Positions 26,371 through 34,855 are shown, counted from the first letter of the stretch. The stretch: 64,000 nucleotides of DNA from Kuafuiihalomonas sp039024635 (GCA_039024635.1 JBCCQA010000005.1:1-64000), one strand, 5' to 3'. The notes: generated by a model not told the origin, from the letters alone. Made by a program: numbers and translations.

Positions 26371-27031
26371 GGGCGGACTTTCCAAAGCCCTTGGGTGCTG
26401 GAGCTTCTTCCCGCTCCAATTCGTCCAAGAGCGTTCGCGCTCTCGCCTGCACTCGGCTTCTCCAAGCATACAGAGCTCCTCGTTTCATACCAAACTGGCT
26501 GGCGACCTCTTCTAAGGGACGCTCTTCGACGTAGACGACCTGAAAGAGCTCCCGCCCCCGGGGCGTCAGCCAGCGATGGAGCCCGTAGAGTAGTCGTCGA
26601 ACGAGGTCACCTTCGATGGCTTGCTCCTCGACCGGACAGTGGGCCTTCAGCGTCGATGGAAGGGGGTCGGCGTCGGTCCACGGTCGCCGTCGCGCGCTTC
26701 GCATGACGTTCAAGATCTCTCTTTGGGCGATCAGACCCACGAAGGACCCGAGATCAAGACCTCGCTCGGGCCGCCAGGCCCGGAGCGCTCGACCGTCGTT
26801 GACCAGAAGCCGGAGAAAGACCTCCTGGACCAGGTCGTCCTGTTCGGCCCGCAAGCCGGAACCGAAGCCCGTCGTTCGGCTGGCAAGGTAGCGCGCGGCG
26901 CGAATCTGGATGTAGGGGGCGACCAGGGCGATGAGCTGCTCCATCGCGTCTCGTTCTCCGGCCAGCGCGCTGGCCACCACGGCCAGCTGGTGTCGGATCT
27001 TCTCCGCCGCTTCCCTGGCCTCCCTTCCCAC
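26354..27031 (-). CDS. ECF-like RNA polymerase sigma factor
   Basis: This 225-residue sigma-70-family protein has a region 2 with AEQDDLVQEVFLRLL, followed by FVGLIAQREILNVMRSARRR. Region 4 contains PRGRELFQVVYVEERPLEEV and the helix-turn-helix ASQFGMKRGALYAWRSRVQA. Regions 1 and 3 are absent, as in ECF sigmas. It is the first gene of the minus-strand operon with the anti-sigma, CHAT and subtilase genes, and presumably controls its own operon. The 149 bp between it and the divergent CLCA-like gene should hold the promoter(s). Confidence 0.88.
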   Translation of the reverse strand: MGREAREAAEKIRHQLAVVASALAGERDAMEQLIALVAPYIQIRAARYLASRTTGFGSGLRAEQDDLVQEVFLRLLVNDGRALRAWRPERGLDLGSFVGLIAQREILNVMRSARRRPWTDADPLPSTLKAHCPVEEQAIEGDLVRRLLYGLHRWLTPRGRELFQVVYVEERPLEEVASQFGMKRGALYAWRSRVQARARTLLDELEREEAPAPKGFGKSAHVRSR

Positions 27032-27180
27032 GCCCAGAGAAATACATCGGGGCTTCGATGGATCTCACGTCGAAAAACAGAGGCCGGGTGCGATCGGGCT
27101 CAGGCCGTCTCAGCCGCCCAGATTGGCTCGCCGGACATCAGCCGCGTCAGATCTCGTCGTCCGCCCATGTACGGCTCTAG

Positions 27181-29640
27181 GTGAGAATCGGTCGGCTGGG
27201 CGCGTTGGGCGCCTTCGTGTTCACATGCGGGACTACGGAGTTCGCTCTTGCGGGGGGCGGCAGCCTCGAAGACTTGGCCACCCGGGGCCAGATCCACTTG
27301 ACGGTCGCCTTGGCCGACGCGGGCGTCGTGGCGGCGAGTGGGGTCGTCGTTCCTGAGCTCCAGGCCCACTTCCAGGGGGCCAGCGACCTCTTATGGGACG
27401 CGACGGATGGGCAGCTCTCCATCGGAAGCGTGAGCCTCGTCGACGGCCCCATCGAAGCCCGTCTGGCCGATGTCTATGTCTACGAAGGCACTTCGGGGTC
27501 CCGAGCTTCCGCCACCCTGAGCGCCATCGGTCGAAGAGGCGGCTTCATCCGCCTGTTCCACAACGCCCTCGTGGCCGAACGTACGGCGGGCGAGAACGCC
27601 CTCGGCTACACCGTCGCCCACGAGATCGCCCACTACGCTCTGGGCCTTGGGGACGAGTACCGAGAGGACAACCTGTGTTCGACGGAAGACGTCGTATGCT
27701 CCGACGTGAGCGGAAGCAGCAGCGGGGCCACCCTGCCAGGTGAGACTGACTGCCCCATCGACCTCGACCCCGATGTCGGTGGGGGTGGGGGAGGTCCATT
27801 GGGCGATCCGGACTGTCCGCCGGTCACCGTCCCGGGACCTGGAGGAACCGAACCGGACTGTGACGAGTCTTGGGCGGACTGTTTTCCGCCGGCCGAGGAG
27901 GGCATCAGCAAGGGCGGTCCGTGCCTGGACCACCTCGAATCCATCCCGGCCATGCATCCGGAGGCACCGACGGAACGGCACCACTGCATCATGCAGCGCG
28001 GCTACTACGGTCCCCGTTCGGCTTCTTCTCCTGCCACCGAGTTCTGTGTGGAGGCCCACCACGATCCCATCCAAGGCTGCGACGGGACTGAGGACGGAAC
28101 CACCATGCAGACCTGCCTCCATGGCGAGTCCTGCTGGAGCACCTTGGCCGCTTTCCCCTTCATCAGCCCGCCAGGCGGGGACGGGCTCCCCATCGCGTCG
28201 GTGTCCACGCCCTCCCCACCCGTGAACTTCACGGTGGCTCTGGGGGCGGACACCAGGGTCGTGCTGGTTCTGGACGAGTCCGGGAGCATGGACTGGAACG
28301 CGAACTCGGCCGGAGGGCCCATCTGCGGCCTCACGACACCGGATCCGCCCGACTGCACGCTGCGGCGGATCGAGTATCTTCGACAGGGGGTCGGGACCTT
28401 CCTGGACCTGGTGGAGACGACGGGAAGCGTCGTCCAGGTCTCGGTCCTGCCTTTCGCCTCCGTCCCCGGGATGGAGACGCCACCCGGAACCCTGCCCGCG
28501 ATTCGAGGGACCGTCGACGCCCTTGTGGCGGGGCTGACGCCCGCCGGAGGAACGGCGATCGGCGACGCGTTGGAGGCAGCTGCCAACATCGACTTCGCTG
28601 GCGAACCTCCAGACCTCATCCTCCTCTACACGGACGGTGAGCAGACGGCAGGCACCCTCAGCCCGAGCGCCGGCGCCGCCTACGCCCGGAGCCGGGAAGC
28701 CACCGTATTCACCATCGGGACCAACGAGTCTCGAGACGGCCCTGATTCCTCCGGTGTCGCGGCCAGCGGTGGCGGCACTTCGCTGTCGAGCGCCAGTGCG
28801 ACGGACGCCGTCAATCTGTTCGCCCGCCAGTGGGCGGCCACGGGGCAGGTCACCACTATCATCCCTCGACTGGGCTTTCGGACCACCGTTCCGGGGACGG
28901 GAGGCGCAAGCAGTATCTATGTCCCTCCCCACGCTGGGCTGACCGACCGGGCCGTTGTATCCAGCGCGGGCACCGAGGTGTTTCAGACCAGCTTTCACAC
29001 GACCGCCGACGCTTCGGGTTTGGTGGTGGTCCTGGGTGATCTGGCCCGCCATCCAGACCCCCAAGGCGTGGAGCTGACGCTCTACGCACCGGACGGAAGC
29101 CTCTGGCACTCGAGCGCTCCAAGTTCGGGCATGACCATCTCCCAGGGCATGGCGTATACCGTCCTTCGACTCGCTGCGCCGATGGCCGGAGAGTGGGTCT
29201 TGGAGCTGCGGTCAGGGCCAGGCGCGCTTGCGAACCAACAGGAGGGGACGCTTGCCGTGTTCACGCAGGACACCTCGAGCCGTTTGGAGCTCGACGTCGA
29301 ACCGAGGGTGCCGAGTTTGGGCGAACCCGTGGTCTTCACCATCACGCCCAGCCACGGCGCCGAGATTCGAGAGCTCGACAGTGCCTCGGTCGCGGTCCGC
29401 GAACCGGACGGAGACGACATGGTCCTTCCGATGCTCTGGAAGGACGGGCGGCTTCGCGCCGAGCTAGCCTCCGTCAACCTCGAAGGTGCCTATCGCGTAT
29501 CGGTCCAGGTCGGAACCGGGCAAGCCAGCTATCTCGACCCCGGCGAGGACTTGAGCTTCAGTGCCCAAGGGCCGCCGCAGCTCATTCCGGCGCCCACCCT
29601 CCAACTGGGTGCGAAACAGTCTTTCCACGTCGTCCCCTGA
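27181..29640 (+). CDS. CLCA-like secreted metallohydrolase with vWA domain
   Basis: This 819-residue protein starts at GTG 27181 with a signal peptide (LGALGAFVFTCGTTEFALAG). Residues 140-160 contain AHEIAHYALGLGDEY, the HExxHxxxGxxDE zinc site characteristic of CLCA metallohydrolases (H147, E148, H151, D158). The Cys-rich part that follows (CIMQRGYYGPRSASS, then EFCVEAHHD) also parallels animal CLCA proteins. A vWA domain starts about residue 356 with the MIDAS motif DESGSM. Beta-sandwich modules form the C-terminal third (AGLTDRAVVSSAGTEVFQ, PSLGEPVVFTITPSHGAE). Animal CLCAs are secreted, self-cleaving regulators of chloride channels and mucus. The bacterial role is unknown. It is divergent from the sigma/CHAT operon. 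Confidence 0.88.
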   Translation: MRIGRLGALGAFVFTCGTTEFALAGGGSLEDLATRGQIHLTVALADAGVVAASGVVVPELQAHFQGASDLLWDATDGQLSIGSVSLVDGPIEARLADVYVYEGTSGSRASATLSAIGRRGGFIRLFHNALVAERTAGENALGYTVAHEIAHYALGLGDEYREDNLCSTEDVVCSDVSGSSSGATLPGETDCPIDLDPDVGGGGGGPLGDPDCPPVTVPGPGGTEPDCDESWADCFPPAEEGISKGGPCLDHLESIPAMHPEAPTERHHCIMQRGYYGPRSASSPATEFCVEAHHDPIQGCDGTEDGTTMQTCLHGESCWSTLAAFPFISPPGGDGLPIASVSTPSPPVNFTVALGADTRVVLVLDESGSMDWNANSAGGPICGLTTPDPPDCTLRRIEYLRQGVGTFLDLVETTGSVVQVSVLPFASVPGMETPPGTLPAIRGTVDALVAGLTPAGGTAIGDALEAAANIDFAGEPPDLILLYTDGEQTAGTLSPSAGAAYARSREATVFTIGTNESRDGPDSSGVAASGGGTSLSSASATDAVNLFARQWAATGQVTTIIPRLGFRTTVPGTGGASSIYVPPHAGLTDRAVVSSAGTEVFQTSFHTTADASGLVVVLGDLARHPDPQGVELTLYAPDGSLWHSSAPSSGMTISQGMAYTVLRLAAPMAGEWVLELRSGPGALANQQEGTLAVFTQDTSSRLELDVEPRVPSLGEPVVFTITPSHGAEIRELDSASVAVREPDGDDMVLPMLWKDGRLRAELASVNLEGAYRVSVQVGTGQASYLDPGEDLSFSAQGPPQLIPAPTLQLGAKQSFHVVP

Positions 29641-29672
29641 GGCGAAGCAAGCCCACGGCCCTTCCGGGTCCG

Positions 29673-30530
29673 TCAGAGCCTCTTGGCCGAGGCCTCGACG
29701 GCATCGGCCACCCGGTCAGCCGGCGTCTCTACACCGGGGAGCCGCTGTCGCTGGAGCAGATAGAGGGTCGTGCTCGGAATGCCCTCGGCTGTTAGGGACT
29801 CTAGCTTTCTCTCTTGGGCGACGAGCTTGGGCAGGACGGCGACATGGCTTCCGGAAGCCACGGCATCGATGGCTGCCTGCATGGTCGTGACCTCCAGCGC
29901 GACGTGCCTTGGCCGGTCGGGTGGCCATGCGTCTGGCCGCTGACCATCGATCGGGAGGGGCGCCGCGAAGGGCAAGGATGACATGGCCCGACCTCCGAAG
30001 GGGCTCTGGGCCGCCGCGAACACTCCGTGCTCCAGGCGAAGGACCTCCTGGATACGAAGCTCCTCCGAAGGAACGGGATCATCGAGAAGCGCGACGTCGA
30101 TCTTCCCTGCCAACAGCCCCCGCACGACTTCGGTTGGTCCGGGATGGGTTCGAAGAACGGGCGCTATGGTGTTCAGACCTTCGAGGGCCGGCAGGACGAG
30201 CAGGGGGATCAAGGGTCCCGGGCAAGTGATGACGACAGACCGCGTATTCTCGAGGGTGGCCGCGGCTTCGATGCCCTCGTCGACCAGGCGCATGGCGTCC
30301 CGAACGGCGCGCAGCATCACCCGACCGGCCGGGGCCAGCGTCAGCCTTCGGCCGCGGCGCTCGAACAGCCTCTGCTCTAGCTCTTCCTCCAGGAGTCGAA
30401 TGGTCCGTGACAGAGCCGATGGGGTGACGTGGAGGGCGTCGGATGCGCTCGGGAGGTGCTCCGTTTCCGCCACCGCCCGAAAAGCGGGAAGCCAAGGCCA
30501 AAGGCTGCCGAGTCGCCGCGCTCGATCCAT
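29673..30530 (-). CDS. LysR-family transcriptional regulator
   Basis: This is a 285-residue LysR-type regulator. The N-terminal winged helix spans about residues 10-65 (LPAFRAVAETEHLPSASDAL, HVTPSALSRTIRLLEEELEQ, RLFERRGRRLTLAPAG). An effector-binding domain follows (VVITCPGPLIPLLVLPALEG, GKIDVALLDDPVPSEELRIQ). It is divergent from the spondin-domain lipoprotein gene, with an 85-bp AT-rich intergenic region containing a palindrome. LysR regulators usually control the divergent neighbour and themselves. The effector is unknown. Confidence 0.93.
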   Translation of the reverse strand: MDRARRLGSLWPWLPAFRAVAETEHLPSASDALHVTPSALSRTIRLLEEELEQRLFERRGRRLTLAPAGRVMLRAVRDAMRLVDEGIEAAATLENTRSVVITCPGPLIPLLVLPALEGLNTIAPVLRTHPGPTEVVRGLLAGKIDVALLDDPVPSEELRIQEVLRLEHGVFAAAQSPFGGRAMSSLPFAAPLPIDGQRPDAWPPDRPRHVALEVTTMQAAIDAVASGSHVAVLPKLVAQERKLESLTAEGIPSTTLYLLQRQRLPGVETPADRVADAVEASAKRL

Positions 30531-30540
30531 CTGTGAAGTA

Positions 30541-30550
30541 TATTCGAATA
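30541..30550. promoter_or_regulatory. Palindrome in LysR/spondin divergent promoter region
   Basis: TATTCGAATA is a perfect 10-bp palindrome within an AT-rich stretch of about 40 bp, standing out in a high-GC window. It lies 10 bp from the LysR start and 65 bp from the divergent gene. It is a plausible LysR operator or promoter element; the role is inferred from position. Confidence 0.45.
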
Positions 30551-30615
30551 ATCTATGAAAATCATATCGCCTACAAGAACGTTACCTAGACCCAGGGCGC
30601 TCCGTAGGCGCCTTC

Positions 30616-31968
30616 ATGACAGCTAGAAACATGCTCTTCCTCGGACTCGGTTGCGTCGTCGCCGCTTGCGGCACCGACGATGACCCGGGCGGAGGCGGGG
30701 GCGACGAGACTTCCACCACCTTTACGGTGCGACTGCAGAACCGAGGCCCGACCCCTACACTGGCGGGCTCGGGGGCCTTTGCGGTCCCCGACGGGGCGTC
30801 CGGACCCGGGCCCATCGGTCCCGGCGGCGCCTACGAGTTCGATTTTCCAGCCGCACCTGGCCATCGCCTTTCCTTCGCGACCATGTTCGTTCCTTCGAAC
30901 GATCTCTTCTACGGACCCGATGGCGAGGGTATCGCGCTCTTCGACGCCGGAGGGCAGCCCGTGACCGGGGACGTGACGGGCCAGGTCGAGCTTTGGGACG
31001 CTGGCACCGAAATCGATCAGGAGATCGGCGTCGGCGCCGACCAAGTGATGCGGCAAATGGGTCCTGACTCGGGCGATGCCGATCCGGATTCGACGGTACG
31101 CCTCGTGACCGATCGACCGAACCTGCCCGCGCTGACCGACGTTCTCCGCGTGACCCTCGCCGCCGTCGATGAGGGCGGCTACTTTCGCTTCACGGCGAGG
31201 ATCGAGAACGTGTCGACGCCCACCACCCTTCAGACCAGCGATCCCGGCGAGCTTGCGCAGCAAGCCGTGCCCCTGTCGCCGGGTGTCTACGCCGTCCATA
31301 CCGGGTCGGACCCCCTCTTCACCGAAGGCGAGGCCGACCGCGGCCTGGGCCTGGAGGCCATCGCCGAGGACGGAACGCCCACCGACCTCGCCGCTGCGCT
31401 CGATGCTGAGACTGGGGTGACTATCCTCGGCTCTCCCGGCGTCTTCGCCGTGGCCAACCCGGGTGACGATCTGTTCTCGGTCGGCGCGCCAGATCGCGGG
31501 CAGGGCCTGGAGGCCATCGCCGAGGATGGCTCACCCGGCGAGTTGGCAGGCGCACTCCAGGGCGTGCTCCCTCAGAGTGGCCTCTTCAACACGCCGGTAG
31601 ACGCCGGCTCTCCCGGACCCTTGCCTCCGGGGCAGGCCTATGAGTTCAGCGTGACGGCCGAGGTCGGGCAGCGTCTTCACGTCATCACGATGGTGGTCCC
31701 GTCGAACGACTGGATCATCTCCCTCCCCGCCGACGGCATCGATCTGTTCGAAGCGGACGGGAGCCCGGTGAGCGGGGATCAGGGAAGCGCGCTCGTGGTC
31801 TACGACTTGGGGACCGAGGTCGACATGCCGATCGGATTTGGCCTGGACCAGGTGCAGTTTCAGGCTGGGCCCGATACCGGAGCTGCGGATCCGAACGACA
31901 CCATTCGTGGAGTGGGTGAGTTCGCAGATCCGAGCAACCTGTTCGAGCTCATTGTCACGCCCCAGTAA
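30616..31968 (+). CDS. Lipoprotein with tandem spondin-N-type domains
   Basis: This 450-residue lipoprotein starts MTARNMLFLGLGCVVAACGT, with lipobox VVAAC and a DDDPGGGGGDE linker. Two spondin-N-like units are visible. Unit 1 (about 40-215) has FATMFVPSNDLFYGPDGEGI and WDAGTEIDQEIGVGADQVMR. Unit 2 has ITMVVPSNDWIISLPADGID and YDLGTEVDMPIGFGLDQVQF. Between them are two GVxAV...GLEAIAEDG repeats. Spondin-N domains are calcium-binding C2-like modules found in extracellular matrix proteins. The protein should be anchored on the outer membrane or cell surface. A strong hairpin follows the stop codon. Confidence 0.88.
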   Translation: MTARNMLFLGLGCVVAACGTDDDPGGGGGDETSTTFTVRLQNRGPTPTLAGSGAFAVPDGASGPGPIGPGGAYEFDFPAAPGHRLSFATMFVPSNDLFYGPDGEGIALFDAGGQPVTGDVTGQVELWDAGTEIDQEIGVGADQVMRQMGPDSGDADPDSTVRLVTDRPNLPALTDVLRVTLAAVDEGGYFRFTARIENVSTPTTLQTSDPGELAQQAVPLSPGVYAVHTGSDPLFTEGEADRGLGLEAIAEDGTPTDLAAALDAETGVTILGSPGVFAVANPGDDLFSVGAPDRGQGLEAIAEDGSPGELAGALQGVLPQSGLFNTPVDAGSPGPLPPGQAYEFSVTAEVGQRLHVITMVVPSNDWIISLPADGIDLFEADGSPVSGDQGSALVVYDLGTEVDMPIGFGLDQVQFQAGPDTGAADPNDTIRGVGEFADPSNLFELIVTPQ

Positions 31969-32201
31969 GCGCCAAATCGGGGCGCCGGACCGGATCGAAG
32001 TCCTGCCGGCGCCCTTTCGAGCTCAGGGCTCGCGCTCTTCCTTCATCGAGGAGTCCGCCGTAGGACCCACCCGGACGAACGCCTTGGGGAACAGCCACGT
32101 TGGACTGGGGTGAGGTGGCCTTCACGCACGGTGCGTAGCCGGCGCTCGGCAGCGACAGCAGTGCCGCAGCGGCAAGGACGTGTGGAAAGCAGTCGTTTCA
32201 T
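31955..32201 (-). pseudogene. Possible small secreted protein with frameshift
   Basis: From ATG 32201 the frame reads MKRLLS. After one extra base in the ACAC stretch it continues HVLAAAALLSLPSAGYAPCV and KATSPQSNVAVPQGVRPGGS, a plausible signal peptide and short mature protein. Without that correction the ATG frame stops early. The corrected frame ends at about 31955, overlapping the end of the spondin gene. It may be a decayed gene or a sequencing error; support is weak. Confidence 0.3.
31980..32017 (+). terminator. Hairpin after spondin lipoprotein gene
   Basis: GGGCGCCGG at 31980-31988 pairs perfectly with CCGGCGCCC at 32006-32014, with a 17-nt loop, and is followed by TTT. It begins 11 bp after the stop codon at 31968. 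The T run is short, so termination may be only partly intrinsic. Confidence 0.6.
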
Positions 32202-32367
32202 GGCGGGCGCCTAGAGCCTTTGCCCTTTGGGGACGGGGGTCCGAAGCTGCGCACTCGGCCTTCAGGGCCTCGAGCGCGTTGACTTCGGTCGGCGGGCCCT
32301 ATGTGAGCGAGAGCGAGGTGATGACGTGGGTATCGACGACTTTCGATTTGGGCGGGGTCCGTCGCTC

Positions 32368-33087
32368 ATGAGCTCCTTTCCTGGCGGGTTGGCCGTCGCG
32401 GCCGGTTTGGCCGTTGCCGGCTGGTTCATTGGCCAGGGCTTCATCGAGGGTCGGGCTTCGGACCGAATCGTCACGGTGAAGGGCTTGGCCGAGCGGGACG
32501 TCGACGCTGATTTGGCTGTCTGGCGACTCCCCTTCGTCGCGACCAGCTACGATCTGGCCCGGGCCCAGCGGGACATCACGTCCGCTCACGACACGGTGAT
32601 GGCTTTTCTGCTCGAAGGCGGTCTTTCACAGAGCGCGATCTCGATTCAGGTTCAAACGGTCGAGGATCGCCAAGCGAACGCCTATCAGAGCGGGAACACC
32701 TCCAATCGTTTCATCGTGAAGCGGGTGCTTCTCGTCCGAACGACCAAGGTGGATACCGTCCAGAATCTGAGCCAGAAGACGGGCGAGCTCGTGGAGAAGG
32801 GTGTCGTACTCGGGGCCGACCGAGGGCCCGAAGCACTTCAGCCGACCTACAGCTTCACCGGACTGAACGACATCAAGACCGAGATGATCAGCGAAGCCAC
32901 CAAGAAGGGCATCGTGGCTGCCGAGCAGTTTGCTCGAGACGCCGGTGCCGAGCTCGGTAGACTGATGGGCGCTCGACAAGGGGTCTTTCAAATCTTGGCC
33001 CGAGATCAGGCCCCTCAACTGCGTGAAGCTCAGCAGAGAAAGAAGACCGTCCGCGTCGTAAGCACCTTTCGCTTCGAGCTCCTCTAG
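32368..33087 (+). CDS. SIMPL (DUF541) domain protein
   Basis: This 239-residue protein starts at ATG 32368 (MSSFPGGLAVAAGLAVAGWF) with an N-terminal membrane anchor. The SIMPL domain follows: RIVTVKGLAERDVDADLAVW, AISIQVQTVEDRQANAYQSG, QPTYSFTGLNDIKTEMISEA, and the C-terminal RVVSTFRFELL. Family members are periplasmic or envelope proteins of uncertain function (PF04402). The upstream frame is open further but lacks signal or family similarity. It stands alone between the spondin and CAP genes. Confidence 0.88.
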   Translation: MSSFPGGLAVAAGLAVAGWFIGQGFIEGRASDRIVTVKGLAERDVDADLAVWRLPFVATSYDLARAQRDITSAHDTVMAFLLEGGLSQSAISIQVQTVEDRQANAYQSGNTSNRFIVKRVLLVRTTKVDTVQNLSQKTGELVEKGVVLGADRGPEALQPTYSFTGLNDIKTEMISEATKKGIVAAEQFARDAGAELGRLMGARQGVFQILARDQAPQLREAQQRKKTVRVVSTFRFELL

Positions 33088-33088
33088 C

Positions 33089-33097
33089 GGGGGGGGG
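33089..33097 (+). repeat. Run of nine G
   Basis: A G9 homopolymer lies immediately after the SIMPL stop codon (TAG at 33085-33087). It is the longest G run noticed in the window. It lies outside genes, so it has no coding effect, and its exact length may be unreliable. Confidence 0.8.
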
Positions 33098-33310
33098 CAG
33101 ATGTCGTAGGCTGTGGCCGGCTCTCCTTCCCCTGGACGCCAGGTTCAAGGAAGACAAATCCTGGTGGGTCGATGGCCGCTGCGCAACAGCGAGGGAGGTC
33201 CAGCGACCAAGTGCGGCATTGAGCTTCCGGACTACGGTCAAGAGATGCAGCCTCGTACTGGATTCGGCGTGCGCCGCGGCGTGGAACGCGGTTTGCTCGA
33301 AGCAGTCCAC

Positions 33311-33928
33311 ATGCTTGATCCTCGGACCTCGTCCTGCGCCCTTCGACTCATGTTCACCCTGGGACTCGCTGCCTGTGGTGTAGAGGTGGGCGAGATCTCT
33401 GAGCCCACCTCATCCGACCGAGGCGAGGCACCGCTCGATCCATCGGAGGGCGGGGACGGTACCGAAGCGACTGAGCCGCCGCCCGCACTCATCGACGACG
33501 GCGGCGAGGTGGATCCGATCCACGAGCCCTCCATCGCCTGCGCCTCCGCCTTCGAGCTGGACGTCATCGGGCTCGCCAATGAGGCTCGGATTGCGGCGGG
33601 TCGTGGCGCCATGGACTGTGTCCCCGACCTGGTCGAGGTTGCCCGGGCCCACAGCCAAGACATGTGCGACCGAAACTACTTCGCCCATACCAACCTCGAA
33701 GATGAGAGCCCCTTCGACCGAATGCGCACGAGCGGCGTCCGCTTCCGAGCCGCGGCTGAGAACATTGCTCGCGGCCAAGCGACGCCCGAGGTGGTTCATA
33801 GGGCCTGGATGAACAGCGCCGGACATCGGCAGAACATCATGAACGGCACGTACGGTCGCGTGGGAGTGGGCTACGTTCGATGCTCTGACGGCCAACCCCA
33901 CTACTGGACCCAGGTCTTCGCCGATTGA
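33311..33928 (+). CDS. CAP/SCP-domain lipoprotein
   Basis: This 205-residue protein starts at ATG 33311 (MLDPRTSSCALRLMFTLGLA) with lipobox LGLAAC; longer upstream starts lack a signal. An acidic linker of about 50 residues follows, then a CAP domain (PF00188): LANEARIAAGRGAMDCVPDL, AHSQDMCDRNYFAHTN, AAENIARG, and WMNSAGHRQNIMNGTYGRVG. The conserved His residues (FAHTN, GHRQN) and the Glu of AENIA are present. Bacterial CAP proteins are secreted and thought to bind or cleave wall or lipid components; the function here is inferred. It appears monocistronic. Confidence 0.9.
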   Translation: MLDPRTSSCALRLMFTLGLAACGVEVGEISEPTSSDRGEAPLDPSEGGDGTEATEPPPALIDDGGEVDPIHEPSIACASAFELDVIGLANEARIAAGRGAMDCVPDLVEVARAHSQDMCDRNYFAHTNLEDESPFDRMRTSGVRFRAAAENIARGQATPEVVHRAWMNSAGHRQNIMNGTYGRVGVGYVRCSDGQPHYWTQVFAD

Positions 33929-34003
33929 GACCGGATCTTCTTCTAGTGTTCCCCGGCGTCGGCATGGTGGCCAAGCCGCCTTTTGGCGTGGCAGCGTCGC
34001 GGC

Positions 34004-34852
34004 ATGGCGGATGCGAGAGGTCAGAGCGGTTCCAAGACGGGTTCTGCCATCTTCGATCATGTTTGGGCTTTCAACGACTGGTTCATGCATCGGATCCCAT
34101 TGGGGCCGGCGGTGTGCCAACCCAGACAGGCCATCAACCTTCATAAGGTGTCGGTCGGACCGTTCGTCCTCGGGCTCATGCTCGCCTACGACCAGTGGTC
34201 CTTGGCTGCCTGGCTTTACCTGGCCTTGCACGGGACTTATGGCCTCCTTTGGGTAGCCAAGGACATCGCTTTTGGAGATCGGAGCTGGAAGGGCAGGGCG
34301 ACGGTCGGCTCGGCCGTCGGCGTCTTCATCTTTCCTCTCGCCCTCTACTATCTGCCCGCGCTCTTCATCTGTACGCCACTAGGGACGGTCATTCCCGGGG
34401 GCTGGGGCGGTGCAGCTGACGTCCCGCTCTGGGTGGCCTTCGCAGCCGTCGCCCTCTTCGTTTTCGGTTCCTTTTTTCACTTTGTGGCGGACGCTCAGAA
34501 GTACTTCGTGCTTCGTTACCAGCGTCCTCGTCAGCTGATCACGAGCGGCATGTTCTCCCTCAGCCGCAATCCCAACTACCTGGGCGAAGTCATGATGTAC
34601 GCGGCCTTCAACCTGCTCGCCCAACACTGGCTTCCTTGGCTGTGCTGCGCCCTGATTTGGGTCATGGTGTTCGGCACCAATATGCTCGCGAAGGAAAGGA
34701 GCATGTCCCGCTACCCAGAGCATTCGGCCTGGGTCGCTCGCACCGGCTTGCTCCTGCCGAGCATTCCGAGCTTGGTCGCCCAGCTGAGCTATGTCGTCGG
34801 GGACCCGGAGGGTTCTTCGAACAGCCCGCTCTCCCGACCCAAAGAGGCCTAG
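34004..34852 (+). CDS. DUF1295/isoprenylcysteine-methyltransferase-like membrane protein
   Basis: This 282-residue polytopic membrane protein starts at ATG 34004 (MADARGQSGSKTGS). About six helices are visible, including VSVGPFVLGLMLAYDQW, ATVGSAVGVFIFPLALYYLP, WVAFAAVALFVFGSFFHFVA and WLPWLCCALIWVMVFGTNML. The C-terminal signature LITSGMFSLSRNPNYLGEVM and the following YPEHSAWVARTG match the ICMT/steroid-5-alpha-reductase superfamily, in which this region binds SAM or NADPH. The exact reaction cannot be assigned. It is convergent with the patatin gene, with 3 bp between stops. Confidence 0.85.
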   Translation: MADARGQSGSKTGSAIFDHVWAFNDWFMHRIPLGPAVCQPRQAINLHKVSVGPFVLGLMLAYDQWSLAAWLYLALHGTYGLLWVAKDIAFGDRSWKGRATVGSAVGVFIFPLALYYLPALFICTPLGTVIPGGWGGAADVPLWVAFAAVALFVFGSFFHFVADAQKYFVLRYQRPRQLITSGMFSLSRNPNYLGEVMMYAAFNLLAQHWLPWLCCALIWVMVFGTNMLAKERSMSRYPEHSAWVARTGLLLPSIPSLVAQLSYVVGDPEGSSNSPLSRPKEA

Positions 34853-34855
34853 TCG

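Noticed and set aside
27391..29109. Long minus-strand frame opposite the CLCA-like gene
   Set aside because: It has Gly/Arg-rich composition and no family motifs. The opposite strand carries clear HExxH and vWA motifs.
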